Assembly (NCBI GenBank): GCA_017514805.1
Contig: JAFWIP010000002.1
Coordinates: 100,696-164,695 of the forward strand
Source of the DNA: Candidatus Saccharimonadota bacterium
GTDB taxonomy: Bacteria; Patescibacteriota; Saccharimonadia; Saccharimonadales; Saccharimonadaceae
Length of the DNA stretch: 64,000 nt
Direction of reading: 5' to 3'
The translations under genes were made by a program, and so were the position numbers. Shown here piece by piece: positions 53,970 through 62,583 of the stretch (within the stretch, counting starts at the first letter, position 1; every line of letters starts with the position of its first letter). The notes beneath the pieces are model-generated. The model had not been told where the DNA came from. It did no database searches and was given only the letters and a program-made list of their open reading frames with translations.

Positions 53970-55188
53970 ATTCTGCAAATTCTCTGCGTAACCACTCATC
54001 GCCTGTGGCGCCGCCAGCCTCCATTAAGACTAGCCAGCCGTCATCGCGCAATTCGTGAAGTTTTTTCGACAGCTCGTCATTCAGCTCTGCCGCCTCTGCG
54101 ATTTCAGGGTTATTCATGCTAGTAATCAATTCTGCCGGCGTAAGAACGGCGAGATTTGGATCTTCGCGTAGCTGGAAGGTGGGCACCCAGAATAGTTTAT
54201 CGATACCAATGAATACGTCGCCATAATCTTTGCGGCATTCGTATTGGCGTCTATTCTGAAGCGGTTCATAAACCATCGCGACGCCTTTTAATCCGAGCCT
54301 GTCGCGCATTTCGCGTGCCATTTCGACGGTCGCCTTAATCTCTTGTGGATGGTGGCCATAATCAGTGAAGACATTCTTTGAAACTTCTTCGAAACGACGC
54401 TCAGCACCAGGGAAGCGATTGAGAATTTCGATAATCTTCTCCTCAGGTTCGTCGCATAGGTGGCGCATTGCAGCTAATACAATCGATGCGTCTTTACGGC
54501 GTAATTCGCCAGGAAGAGTAATTCTTTCGTCTATTGTTGTGTTTTTTACAACAATCTCAGATTGGGACTCAAACTGTGCAAAGGCTGCACGATAATCTTC
54601 GACGGTAGGGTAAATGTCTGCATGGTCGTAATCTACTGAAACAATCGCCGATAGATACGGATGAAATGCTAAGAAATTACGATCGAATTCGTCGCACTCA
54701 TAAGCGAAATATTTCGACTCTGGGTCAAAATTGCTACGATTTCCCCAAGGTAGGCTGGTGCCAACGGCATAATTTAGCGGCATGCCGAGCTCATGGAATA
54801 CCCAAATTAGCATCGAGGTCGTCGTGGTCTTACCATGCGTTCCAGCAACGGCGAGCATCTTTAGACCAAACTTATCTAGAAATTCATTCAACCACTCGTC
54901 GCGCTTGCTAACGCGAATGCCTGCCTCGCGGGCGGCGACAAGCTCAGGATGGTCAGGACGCAAAGCTGAAGTATGAACGAACCAATCGACACCATCGGCA
55001 ATCTTTTTCTTCAAAAATTCTCCGTCTTGTTCGCCATAGAATACTTCTATGCCACGTTTTTCTAGCTCTGGCGCCAATTCGCCACGGCGCATGTCGGAGC
55101 CACAAACTTCCACTCCCATATCTTGCGCAAGCTCGGCCAATGGGCTGATCCCTACGCCATTAATCCCTGAAAAATAAATCTTACTCAT
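53968..55188 (-). CDS. murC: MurC-like UDP-N-acetylmuramate ligase
   Basis: A 406-aa Mur ligase. Its N-terminal Rossmann domain (KIYFSGINGVGISPLAELA), ATP-binding AGTHGKTTTTSML and C-terminal FTDYGHHPQEI are MurC/Mpl-type. It should join L-Ala to UDP-MurNAc; recycling by an Mpl-type activity is an alternative. It is 50 or more residues shorter than most MurC. I start at ATG 55188, since the longer frame from 55317 runs through the neighbouring divergent gene. Only 19 nt separate the two divergent ATGs. Confidence 0.85.
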   Translation of the reverse strand: MSKIYFSGINGVGISPLAELAQDMGVEVCGSDMRRGELAPELEKRGIEVFYGEQDGEFLKKKIADGVDWFVHTSALRPDHPELVAAREAGIRVSKRDEWLNEFLDKFGLKMLAVAGTHGKTTTTSMLIWVFHELGMPLNYAVGTSLPWGNRSNFDPESKYFAYECDEFDRNFLAFHPYLSAIVSVDYDHADIYPTVEDYRAAFAQFESQSEIVVKNTTIDERITLPGELRRKDASIVLAAMRHLCDEPEEKIIEILNRFPGAERRFEEVSKNVFTDYGHHPQEIKATVEMAREMRDRLGLKGVAMVYEPLQNRRQYECRKDYGDVFIGIDKLFWVPTFQLREDPNLAVLTPAELITSMNNPEIAEAAELNDELSKKLHELRDDGWLVLMEAGGATGDEWLRREFAE

Positions 55189-55207
55189 GATATAATCATA
55201 ATATATT
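55189..55207. promoter_or_regulatory. Overlapping divergent promoters
   Basis: Nineteen bases separate the murC and 55208 start codons. TATAAT (55191-55196) serves the + strand gene 11 nt downstream. The reverse strand shows TATTAT with the murC ATG 9 nt later. Each -10 box lies in or next to the other gene's start region, so the two transcripts must compete and both be nearly leaderless. Confidence 0.55.
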
Positions 55208-55924
55208 ATGGGTGGACTGTCTAAGAACAAGTTAAAGCAGTCGCTAAAGAAAATCTTCCGCCTCTCCAGCTGGAAGATTGTACTCATTTTGATTCTCTTG
55301 GGATTCTTGACCGCCACGCTGATGCGTTTTGATCATATTCGAATGACAGAGCTTCGCGATGCCGTTATGGCTGCCGACGAAGCGAATGATGACGAACAGA
55401 TTGCTAAGGCACTTTCGGAGCTCCGTTCATTCACAATTCATCACATTATCTTTAATACTGTTGAAGAGAATGGATCGCAGAAGATTACTTTTGGCACCGG
55501 TCCGTTCTATCTAGAGAATCAATACATTCGCAAGGCAAACGAGGCGATTGCTGCCGCTCAGGCTGAGATAAATACTCATACTTCCAATCCAAATGGTAAC
55601 GTCTATAAGCGTGTTGCGGAGGTATGCGATGCGCAGGGCATTAAGTATGGTTGGCGCTATCCAGATAAGCAATATATTAATTGTTGGGTAAACGAGCTCG
55701 CTACTTATCCAATTGAGGACAACATGGACGTTTATGGCGCTGCTACGCTACCTTCGACCGAGCTATTTCGCCACGAATATTCGTCACCTCTGTGGTATCC
55801 ATGCGGTTCTGGCATCTGTTTGCTTATCTGTATTATCCTAGCGCTTATTCTTTTCGTCCGCCTCTTGATCTGGCTGATCATTCATCTAGCTTTGTTCATC
55901 TTGGAAAAAAGTCATAAAAAATAG
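55208..55924 (+). CDS. Two-TM membrane protein of unknown function
   Basis: A 238-aa protein with one TM near residues 23-40, an external domain of about 150 residues containing two pairs of Cys, and a hydrophobic C-terminal helix (about 200-230). Residues 95-165 (ENQYIRKANEAI, CDAQGIKYGWRYP) look like a conserved core, but I cannot name it. Divergent from murC. Confidence 0.72.
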   Translation: MGGLSKNKLKQSLKKIFRLSSWKIVLILILLGFLTATLMRFDHIRMTELRDAVMAADEANDDEQIAKALSELRSFTIHHIIFNTVEENGSQKITFGTGPFYLENQYIRKANEAIAAAQAEINTHTSNPNGNVYKRVAEVCDAQGIKYGWRYPDKQYINCWVNELATYPIEDNMDVYGAATLPSTELFRHEYSSPLWYPCGSGICLLICIILALILFVRLLIWLIIHLALFILEKSHKK

Positions 55925-55998
55925 CTTTTTTCTCTTGACAACACCTTACAAGAGGTCATAAGATAAGGATATATATAACTAACGGAGGAAAGTCTAAA

Positions 55999-56205
55999 AT
56001 GGCTTACGAACATACCAATTCCAAGGGTGTAAAATACTATCTTCACAAATCCGAGGTTACTCTCCGTGGTGGCAAACCACAGACGATTTACTTCTTCACC
56101 AAGGTTGCGAAGAACGCTAAGGGTACCCCATGTGACCTTCCAGCAGACCGCGAAGTTAACGAGAATCCACGCAACGGTTTCTTGACCGTTTCCCGCAAAA
56201 AATAA
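55999..56205 (+). CDS. Small conserved protein, probably highly expressed
   Basis: A 68-aa basic protein (MAYEHTNSKGVKYYLHKSEV...). I recall similar short proteins in Saccharibacteria, but not their function. It has the strongest expression signals nearby: TTGACA at 55935, a TAAGAT-like -10, an ACGGAGGAAAG SD, preferred codons and a strong terminator. Likely a small beta-sheet protein or nucleic-acid/ribosome-associated factor; this is a guess. Confidence 0.75.
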   Translation: MAYEHTNSKGVKYYLHKSEVTLRGGKPQTIYFFTKVAKNAKGTPCDLPADREVNENPRNGFLTVSRKK

Positions 56206-56233
56206 TTCTTTGCGTAAAGTTATTTAGGTATAT

Positions 56234-56261
56234 AAAACAGCCACCTCGTGTGGCTGTTTTT
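56234..56261 (+). terminator. Intrinsic terminator
   Basis: An 11-bp perfect stem (AAAACAGCCAC with GTGGCTGTTTT) and a 5-nt loop, ending in T5. Confidence 0.92.
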
Positions 56262-56281
56262 ATTGTTGTATAATAATAGAT

Positions 56282-57211
56282 ATGAATATTCCGCTTGAGC
56301 TATTCTACTCGCGCCTCGGCACTATTGCAGTCATCTTAGTGCTCGGCTTCATTCTTGGCAAAGCTAAACTAATTGATACTAAGGCTAATCGTTGCTTAGT
56401 TAACCTCTTGCTCACGGTTTTCATGCCGGCATCGCTCTTTGTTGCTTTCCCAAGCGAGTTCAGCAATGAGACTTCCGACTTATTCTTCAAAGGCCTCGCG
56501 GCTGGCATCATCGTTATGCTCGCTCTCATCATTGCGAGCCGAATCATTTTTAATAAGGCGTTTTACAAAGGCGAGCTTCGTTTCGAGTCGCAGTTTGCGC
56601 TTATCTTTAATAACGCAACCTTCCTCGGCTATCCGATTATCTCAAGCGTCTTTGGCGAGCAGGGAATAATCCCATATTGCGGCTTTATTATTGCCTTCAA
56701 TATCGCACTCTTTTCTTACGGCGTTTATCTGTTCGAGCGCAAGCTTACGCCGAAATTATTCTGGGGGATCGTCAAGAATCCTAATATTATTGCTGTATTT
56801 CTCGGTATGGCACTGTTCTTGTCTGGCCTTAAACTACCAGGTTTCTTCATGGACGCCGCACAGTTTACTGGTAACGCCACGACGGCTCTCTCGATTATTT
56901 GTATCGGCTTTATGCTAAGCCATGCGGACTTCAGGAAACTAATAAAGAAATGGCGCCTAATTGTCACGGCTGTTATTCAGTTAATTATTGGTCCAGTCAT
57001 GACCTTTTTCTTGCTGAAATTCCTGAATTTCCCAGAGGAAGTTATTGTCGTCTGTACGATAATCCAGACTCTTCCGACCGCCACTAGCCTTGGCCTCTTC
57101 GCCGCAAAATATGGCGGGAATGACATTGAGGCTTCCGAGCTCGTTACGATTTCTACGCTCCTATCCCTTGCGACAATGCCAGCAATGGTCTGGCTGCTAT
57201 TACTCCACTAA
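56282..57211 (+). CDS. AEC-family transporter
   Basis: A 309-aa protein of the auxin efflux carrier/malate permease family: ten hydrophobic helices in two five-helix halves, a central polar break, and typical segments NLLLTVFMPASLF, FNNATFLGYPI and TLPTATSLGLFAAKYGGN. It exports or exchanges an organic anion or amino acid. TATAAT at 56269-56274 lies 7 nt from the ATG. Confidence 0.88.
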   Translation: MNIPLELFYSRLGTIAVILVLGFILGKAKLIDTKANRCLVNLLLTVFMPASLFVAFPSEFSNETSDLFFKGLAAGIIVMLALIIASRIIFNKAFYKGELRFESQFALIFNNATFLGYPIISSVFGEQGIIPYCGFIIAFNIALFSYGVYLFERKLTPKLFWGIVKNPNIIAVFLGMALFLSGLKLPGFFMDAAQFTGNATTALSIICIGFMLSHADFRKLIKKWRLIVTAVIQLIIGPVMTFFLLKFLNFPEEVIVVCTIIQTLPTATSLGLFAAKYGGNDIEASELVTISTLLSLATMPAMVWLLLLH

Positions 57212-57243
57212 AAAACGCCGAGCAAATTCGCTCAGCGTTTTTT
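57210..57243. terminator. Bidirectional intrinsic terminator
   Basis: An AAAAAACGC...GAGC/GCTC...GCGTTTTTT stem with one bulge each side, serving the AEC gene and the convergent coiled-coil gene. Confidence 0.88.
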
Positions 57244-57250
57244 CTGAAGG

Positions 57251-58144
57251 TTAATTTTCGAATGCTAGCTTATCCCGACTCCTTTCTGACCAAACTACGC
57301 CAGCTTTATCGAGCTCCCAGTTTTGCTCGATTCTTTCTCTAAAGCTACTGCTTTCTGCTTTGCATATCAGTTCCTGATCATTGCACTTATCGAGCGCCTC
57401 AAATATCTTTCTGTCGGCGGCCTGTATTTGACTCTGTTCCGCCTTTTCTAGAGCAGCCCTTTCTTGTTTCTCCTTTTCTCTCGACTTAGCCAAATTAAAT
57501 TCGGACAAAACATGCTCATATTCGGCTTGCGCTGCTTTTGCGGCCTCTCTTAGGCCGCTGCACTCTTCTTGCAGTGCTAAATAAGACTTTTGTGCCTTGT
57601 CGTATTTTCTTTGCCAATGTTTCGTTAAATCAAGAGAATCATGGTAATTGTCATAGACGGTTCGATTTTTCGTTCTCTCTTTTGCAGATTTTTGCGTCTC
57701 GCGCTTTTGGCTTTTTAAGTCCTTGATTTTCGCATTAATTTCGTCGCGCTTATCTCTGTGTATGACGCCAATCGCTGAATATCTGTCTGCCAGGATGCCT
57801 CTTTTTTCTTTTCTAGCTCTATTCGAGATTGCATAGTTCGTCTTCATCTCGTTATGCTCGAATGTGCTTAGTTTTTCAAGCTCCTGAATTTGAGTATCGA
57901 TATCTTCGCATTCTGCGTTGCATTCCTTCCAGATTTTTTTGGATAACCTACTAGCTTTATCTAAGGCCGCCTTGTTTTTTATTAGCTCGGCTTTAGCATC
58001 GCCATAGATTCCATTAGCTAAATCTAGAATTTTCGTCGCAGTGGTTTTGCGAGTCATGGCATCTTTGTATTCCTGCCATGCCTTTTCCTTTGCGTGATAG
58101 TATTTTCTAACTCTTTCTTGATGGACTTTTAGATATGGTTGCAA
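57251..58144 (-). CDS. Coiled-coil protein
   Basis: About 297 aa from TTG 58144, following GAAGGTGAT; GTG 58153 is an alternative. The frame is open to 58249, but TATAAT near 58196-58201 on this strand excludes that start. Almost entirely charged alpha helix with heptad patterning from residue about 20 to 270, no signal peptide or TM. Unknown function; it may be structural or a cytoplasmic scaffold. First gene of an accessory cluster with lone promoters. Confidence 0.68.
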   Translation of the reverse strand: MQPYLKVHQERVRKYYHAKEKAWQEYKDAMTRKTTATKILDLANGIYGDAKAELIKNKAALDKASRLSKKIWKECNAECEDIDTQIQELEKLSTFEHNEMKTNYAISNRARKEKRGILADRYSAIGVIHRDKRDEINAKIKDLKSQKRETQKSAKERTKNRTVYDNYHDSLDLTKHWQRKYDKAQKSYLALQEECSGLREAAKAAQAEYEHVLSEFNLAKSREKEKQERAALEKAEQSQIQAADRKIFEALDKCNDQELICKAESSSFRERIEQNWELDKAGVVWSERSRDKLAFEN

Positions 58145-58232
58145 ATTAATCACCTTCTTTCTAAAAAAGTACCACCCCTGAGGGAAGTCTATAGATATTA
58201 TAACATGAGATGTCGGGAAATCAATGAGCGTA

Positions 58233-58437
58233 TTGACAAAAATAAGCATATGTGGTATAATGAAAGCATAATCGGTTTGGAGAGGTTAAGCTCGTTAAGA
58301 TTATTATCCTAAATTAATCCTATTCGCATTTCTGCGATTCGATTTATTCATCTTTCGAGGTGGCTAGATCGAATCGCGGAATAGTCCGCGACCAAAAATT
58401 TATGGCCGGCGGGCGATAAACGCGAAGGAGGATTGCG
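58233..58437 (+). promoter_or_regulatory. Consensus promoter and switchable leader
   Basis: A perfect TTGACA (58233-58238), 17-bp spacer, TATAAT (58256-58261). The roughly 170-nt leader forms a 10-bp hairpin (58334-58343 with 58368-58377). Its 3' arm overlaps TCGCGG (58374-58379), which can instead pair with CCGCGA (58386-58391). Two mutually exclusive stems ahead of a GAAGGAGG SD suggest a riboswitch-like or translation-control element; I match no known class. Confidence 0.6.
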
Positions 58438-58866
58438 ATGGCAAAGTATGAGAATTTAGGTTATTGTCCACAGCAGTGGGTTCCCAAGATGTGGGATGAA
58501 AACACCGACTCAGTGATTCCAGGTCTTTGGAGCCTTGTTTCGGGGTCAATTGTTTATCAGGACAAAGATGGACTCGAGTGCAACATTGATATTGATTCTT
58601 GTAATCAGATGTTCGGAACTGATCCGATAGCTAGAACACTACTCGAGGCAATTGTCAGAAGAGATGTGAACGTAGATAAGATTGTGGTACATCAAATCCA
58701 TAATGGCGCCTGCAACACACAAAAAATTTCTGACATTCAGAACATATTGCATTCCGCAATTAATCCGGAGCTAATCGTATATGCTGGAAGCAACTACGCA
58801 GTTGTTTTGTCAGATTGCGATTATGGCATGGATGTATATGTGTGGGACCTGAAGGCATGCTTTTAG
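58438..58866 (+). CDS. Unknown protein
   Basis: A 142-aa soluble protein, no TM or signal peptide, with a Cys-containing alpha/beta look and no recognised motif. SD GAAGGAGG is ideal. Transcribed alone from a consensus promoter through a long structured leader and ended by a strong terminator. Confidence 0.72.
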   Translation: MAKYENLGYCPQQWVPKMWDENTDSVIPGLWSLVSGSIVYQDKDGLECNIDIDSCNQMFGTDPIARTLLEAIVRRDVNVDKIVVHQIHNGACNTQKISDIQNILHSAINPELIVYAGSNYAVVLSDCDYGMDVYVWDLKACF

Positions 58867-58885
58867 CGTTTAGGAAATAATCATG

Positions 58886-58931
58886 TCCCCGACTTTTGCG
58901 CGAAATGCGCAGATCAAAGTCGGGGATTTTC
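58886..58931 (+). terminator. Two-tier intrinsic terminator
   Basis: An 11-bp outer stem (TCCCCGACTTT with AAAGTCGGGGA), an inner TGCGC/GCGCA stem, then TTTT. Confidence 0.88.
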
Positions 58932-58989
58932 CTTGCCTTAAAACATGTCTAATAGGAGGGTATTTCTGCTTATGCTATACTTGTAGTAA

Positions 58990-59790
58990 ATGAAGCAACA
59001 CGAATGGACACAAGAGAATCGCGGCAAGGAATGGGATTCTTTATCGACTCAAGCAAAGGAGAAGTTGCAGGATTTGCCGCCAGACCATGAGGATCATCCA
59101 ATGATGCCGGATTCTTACGAGGAGATCATTAAGATTGCGGAAAAGGAGTACGCAAGTTTTATGGATCCATTCGTCGAAAAACTTAACGATAACGAGATAA
59201 TGACGATTGATGGCGCGTTCGATTTTAGTTTTGTTGCCGGCAATGAGACTGCAGTAGAAGTACTCTCTGCCATACTGAATATAGAGCCGCCTGAAGTTGT
59301 TATTTTTGACCAAAATAAATCTCCGCAACCATTTTATAGTAAGCGTGACGGAAAAATTTATATACCCGACAAGAGCAACGATGATTTATTGGTTAACAAA
59401 ATAGACAAAATCTCGCATGAGCTATGGCATGCCTATCAGTATCAAATGATAAAAAATAACGGAAGGCGTGCCGACATTTATAGAGATAATTTTGCTAATT
59501 ATAAGCCACTTAGCGCCGGTGTAAAAAATTATTTTTGCCAGCCAGTTGAGCTAGAGGCATATACATTTGGCGGCAGAATTACTGATAAGTATTTCGATAT
59601 TGTGCTTAGTAATGAGTGGCAAAAATATGAACAAACAGAAAAAATTATTGAAGAATGCCGAGAAGACGGCAACGAGCATCTAATAGATACATTCGAAGAA
59701 GACAATCGTCTAAGATGGGCAAAAATAGAAAAGATGACTGGCGGAGAATACTTTAAGAAAAGATTGAGAGAGCAGCAAAAGGGGGAATAA
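58990..59790 (+). CDS. Putative zinc metallopeptidase
   Basis: A 266-aa protein with a zincin motif: ISHELWHAYQ gives HExxH at 143-147, and a downstream Glu (187 or 189, in PVELEAY) could be the third ligand. The N-terminal 130 residues are acidic and unrecognised. No signal peptide, so it acts in the cytoplasm or is exported by another route. A TATACT box is 9 nt from the ATG. The fold resembles phage or toxin-associated HExxH proteins, but the substrate is unknown. Confidence 0.75.
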   Translation: MKQHEWTQENRGKEWDSLSTQAKEKLQDLPPDHEDHPMMPDSYEEIIKIAEKEYASFMDPFVEKLNDNEIMTIDGAFDFSFVAGNETAVEVLSAILNIEPPEVVIFDQNKSPQPFYSKRDGKIYIPDKSNDDLLVNKIDKISHELWHAYQYQMIKNNGRRADIYRDNFANYKPLSAGVKNYFCQPVELEAYTFGGRITDKYFDIVLSNEWQKYEQTEKIIEECREDGNEHLIDTFEEDNRLRWAKIEKMTGGEYFKKRLREQQKGE

Positions 59791-59814
59791 AAAAAGACTC
59801 GGTGAGTCTTTTTT
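59789..59814. terminator. Bidirectional intrinsic terminator
   Basis: AAAAAGACTC-GGT-GAGTCTTTTTT, an almost perfect stem with a 3-nt loop, between convergent genes. Confidence 0.92.
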
Positions 59815-59837
59815 CGATATGCAATAAAGTTGGCATT

Positions 59838-60875
59838 TTATGACAAAATGTTGTTGATGAGTTCTTTGGCGTATTCCAGCGTTAGGCCTTTTGCGGTAGA
59901 GAGCCGGCCTTCTTTCAAATGAACGAAGTTGTTGTAGGCTATCGTAATGCCGCCGCAGCAGCGCAGACATTCTGGATTATCTAGCCATTCTTCGAGTATT
60001 TCGTCCGAGATATTATCGACGCTCATTCTTGCGACGTCGGTGATATTGATGCTCTGAAGGATCTTGTCTTTTTCTGCGAGCAATACGGCATTTCCGGTAT
60101 AGGAATATACTTCGTCCGAGCCACGCATTTGTTCGATTAATTTGCGCGCGGCGGCTTTAGTTTTTGGTTTGCCGTACATTTTGCCGTCAAATACGATGTT
60201 TTGGTCGGCGGCAATTATTAAGCGGCGGCCACGAGTTTTAGTTTGTTTGAAAACGGCCTGCGCTTTGCGCATTGCAATTTCTGCTAGCTGATCTTTGAAA
60301 GATTTCGAGTCATCCGGAGTCTCGTCGGCATCGCTTACGATTACTTCGAACGGAACATTGGCATCAATCATTTGTTGTCTGCGCTCAGTTGACTTCGACG
60401 CCAAAATCACGCGCGGAAAATTCTTTGCGATTTTCGTAAACGGCTTTATTAAATCGTCTGGTTTGTCATAAAAGATAACCTCAGATGCTATATTTGCCAT
60501 GGTCGTAGAAATGTCGCTGCCTGTTTTGGCGATAATGTAAACTGGCTTTCCTGCGGCATAGCAAAAACCGCCGTTCATGCCGAGGCCTACGCCTTTTTCG
60601 CTGAACTCGATAATGTTGCAGTCGCATTGCAGCATGGCAGGGAAGGCAAAATCTTTCATCAAAGTTTTTCCTTCTGGGATTTCCGCCTGTCCCCATTTTT
60701 CGACATCGCGCGCCATGACCGTGATCGTAATTCCGGCCTTGTTTAGAGCCTTTTCTATCGCTTCGACTTTTGCTTTATCTTCGTCTCCGTCGTGGAATTT
60801 TAATGCGAAAAATGAATGAAGTGTCCCGGCTTTTCTCTCTTTTGGAATAATTACTGGTTTCGCAATTTCAGCCAT
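59838..60875 (-). CDS. Fusion of NDT-like domain and Maf-like pyrophosphatase
   Basis: A 345-aa protein. Residues about 20-150 resemble a nucleoside 2-deoxyribosyltransferase fold (FFALKF; a NIIEFSEKGVGLGMNGGFCY stretch; GKPVYIIAKTG). Residues about 153-345 match Maf/HAM1-like nucleotide pyrophosphatases: VILASKSTERRQQM, SDADETPDD, AMRKAQAVF, AADQNIVFDGKMYGKP, and Thr-Gly in YSYTGNAV. Together they could hydrolyse odd nucleotides and process the nucleoside. The Glu in the Maf core appears as Gln (AADQ for the usual ADT/ADQ). AGGAGG precedes the ATG. Confidence 0.82.
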   Translation of the reverse strand: MAEIAKPVIIPKERKAGTLHSFFALKFHDGDEDKAKVEAIEKALNKAGITITVMARDVEKWGQAEIPEGKTLMKDFAFPAMLQCDCNIIEFSEKGVGLGMNGGFCYAAGKPVYIIAKTGSDISTTMANIASEVIFYDKPDDLIKPFTKIAKNFPRVILASKSTERRQQMIDANVPFEVIVSDADETPDDSKSFKDQLAEIAMRKAQAVFKQTKTRGRRLIIAADQNIVFDGKMYGKPKTKAAARKLIEQMRGSDEVYSYTGNAVLLAEKDKILQSINITDVARMSVDNISDEILEEWLDNPECLRCCGGITIAYNNFVHLKEGRLSTAKGLTLEYAKELINNILS

Positions 60876-60923
60876 TCGAATCCTCCTAATGTCTGCCTCA
60901 ATTATAACGCAGAGATTAGGATA

Positions 60924-61913
60924 TTATGACTCAAACTCCATATAATCTGCCCATTCAAATAAATGAAGATCGGAATCAACGCCATTATACGTGACGTCTC
61001 GTATATAGATATAATCTAAATTCGGATCCCAAGAATTCCTATAAGCCGCGTAGGCATTATGAAAATCAGTATTCTTCATTAACTCAGAAAAGAATAATTT
61101 CATACCTGCCTGATCTTTAACTTTAAATATATTATCGGCATTATCTACAACCAATATACTTCGTCGCTTAATGAGTAGGCTTTTGATGAAGCTATAATTC
61201 TTGCGAAAAATGTATTCTCCCATACTATGGCTACCATCTGAAAAAACTTCATCGCAAAATGGACCATAGCCGCTATCGAGGCCAAATGGGCGGACCTCGC
61301 ATTTATAGTCGAAGCGTGTATCGTCGTCAAGCTGAATTGTCATTACTCCGCCGAGGGGGTCTTTCTTTATTATTTCAAAACTATATTTACTAATACTTAG
61401 TTGCTTTTCCTTGTCTGTAAATTTATTTGAGATGGCAAAATATCTAGGTACGAATGAGTTGATAATTATTAAGAGTATGGCAATCCCAACCACTGCGAAT
61501 AATACGATATGTGGTCTCTTTAGGGAGTTTGAGTTCTTTGAGGAATCGGCATTATTAGTGCTAATAGACGCGTGCGTTTGACTCTCTGGATTACTCGTTC
61601 TATGGGTAGCCTTATAAAAACATATTGCAATTAATTCGGCAATGATAGAGACAATTAAGATTGGAACGAGCATTATTAATGCAAGATAACTAAAGAAAAT
61701 CATTCCGCCAGTCGTTAAGTCAACGAGCGTGGCAAATAGAAATAAGGCAACGGCTACGGTTTGAAAACGAGTGAAAGGAAGAATAAATTCGTTGAGCTGC
61801 TTCTTGCGTTCCGTATTATTATTTTGCTGCGGTGAGTTATTATTAATGACCATTATCTGCTCGATTGGCTTTTCTGGGCTATAATCATTGTCACCTATTT
61901 TCTGCTCATCCAT
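60924..61913 (-). CDS. Three-TM membrane protein of unknown function
   Basis: A 329-aa protein. A polar Asn/Gln-rich N-terminus, TM helices near 51-70 and 75-98, a Ser/Asn-rich linker, a third TM near 136-155, then a roughly 170-aa extracytoplasmic domain with two Cys. No known motif. A TATAAT (minus strand, about 61920-61925) is 6 nt from the ATG, a leaderless arrangement. Confidence 0.7.
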   Translation of the reverse strand: MDEQKIGDNDYSPEKPIEQIMVINNNSPQQNNNTERKKQLNEFILPFTRFQTVAVALFLFATLVDLTTGGMIFFSYLALIMLVPILIVSIIAELIAICFYKATHRTSNPESQTHASISTNNADSSKNSNSLKRPHIVLFAVVGIAILLIIINSFVPRYFAISNKFTDKEKQLSISKYSFEIIKKDPLGGVMTIQLDDDTRFDYKCEVRPFGLDSGYGPFCDEVFSDGSHSMGEYIFRKNYSFIKSLLIKRRSILVVDNADNIFKVKDQAGMKLFFSELMKNTDFHNAYAAYRNSWDPNLDYIYIRDVTYNGVDSDLHLFEWADYMEFES

Positions 61914-62036
61914 GGCTAAATTATACTATGAGTGCTATACGAAAAACGAATATGACTCGATTATCTAGGCATTAACAATTATTAAAAAAATGGTATAGTA
62001 TATAATACATGCTCACTATGAGAGGAGGCGATAAAT

Positions 62037-62534
62037 GTGGGCCGTATTTTTAGTATTACTGGAAATTTTATGCAGTATGGGCAATGGTCAGAACCCGATC
62101 CGTCATTTTCGGGTAAGATTGTCGTAAATGAAGAGGATGAATTTTATGGTATTTGCGAAGAACTGTATCGTAGCAGTATGTCGGACATTAATCGAACCCG
62201 ATATATCGCTGGTGCTTTTGCGAAGAATAACCGTAATGGATGGCAGGGCATTGCATTCTACAAGATGTCGAACGATCCAGTGCAGGCTCCGCTTATGTAC
62301 TTTACGCCAGATTTGACCAATTCGGAGAGTGGAACATGGGCGGCACTGTCTATCTTTGGATATTTTCAAGAGCAGGGGAGATCAAAAATTATTGTCAAAG
62401 AAGAAGCTTACTCTAAAGAAGTCGAAGATAACATAAAGGCCGAATATGATGCTCTAAATAAGGACATTAATGGGAACAATGAACTTCTTGAACAGATCCA
62501 TTGCTGCAAAGACATGATAATCCATGCGAGATAA
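62037..62534 (+). CDS. Unknown protein, GTG start
   Basis: A 165-aa soluble protein using GTG at 62037, 8 nt after AGGAGG. It has a mixed alpha/beta look and a charged C-terminal helix; I see no known motif. An overlapping ATG at 62035, better spaced from the same SD (6 nt), opens a 30-codon frame ending at 62127. Initiation there would compete with the main frame, a possible control point. Ended by a strong terminator. Confidence 0.68.
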   Translation: MGRIFSITGNFMQYGQWSEPDPSFSGKIVVNEEDEFYGICEELYRSSMSDINRTRYIAGAFAKNNRNGWQGIAFYKMSNDPVQAPLMYFTPDLTNSESGTWAALSIFGYFQEQGRSKIIVKEEAYSKEVEDNIKAEYDALNKDINGNNELLEQIHCCKDMIIHAR

Positions 62535-62540
62535 GTTCGG

Positions 62541-62567
62541 AAACCAGGCATTCTATGCCTGGTTTTT
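62541..62567 (+). terminator. Intrinsic terminator
   Basis: AAACCAGGCAT-TCT-ATGCCTGGTTTTT, an 11-bp perfect stem with a T5 tail. Confidence 0.93.
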
Positions 62568-62583
62568 GCGTGGCTAGTAGAAA

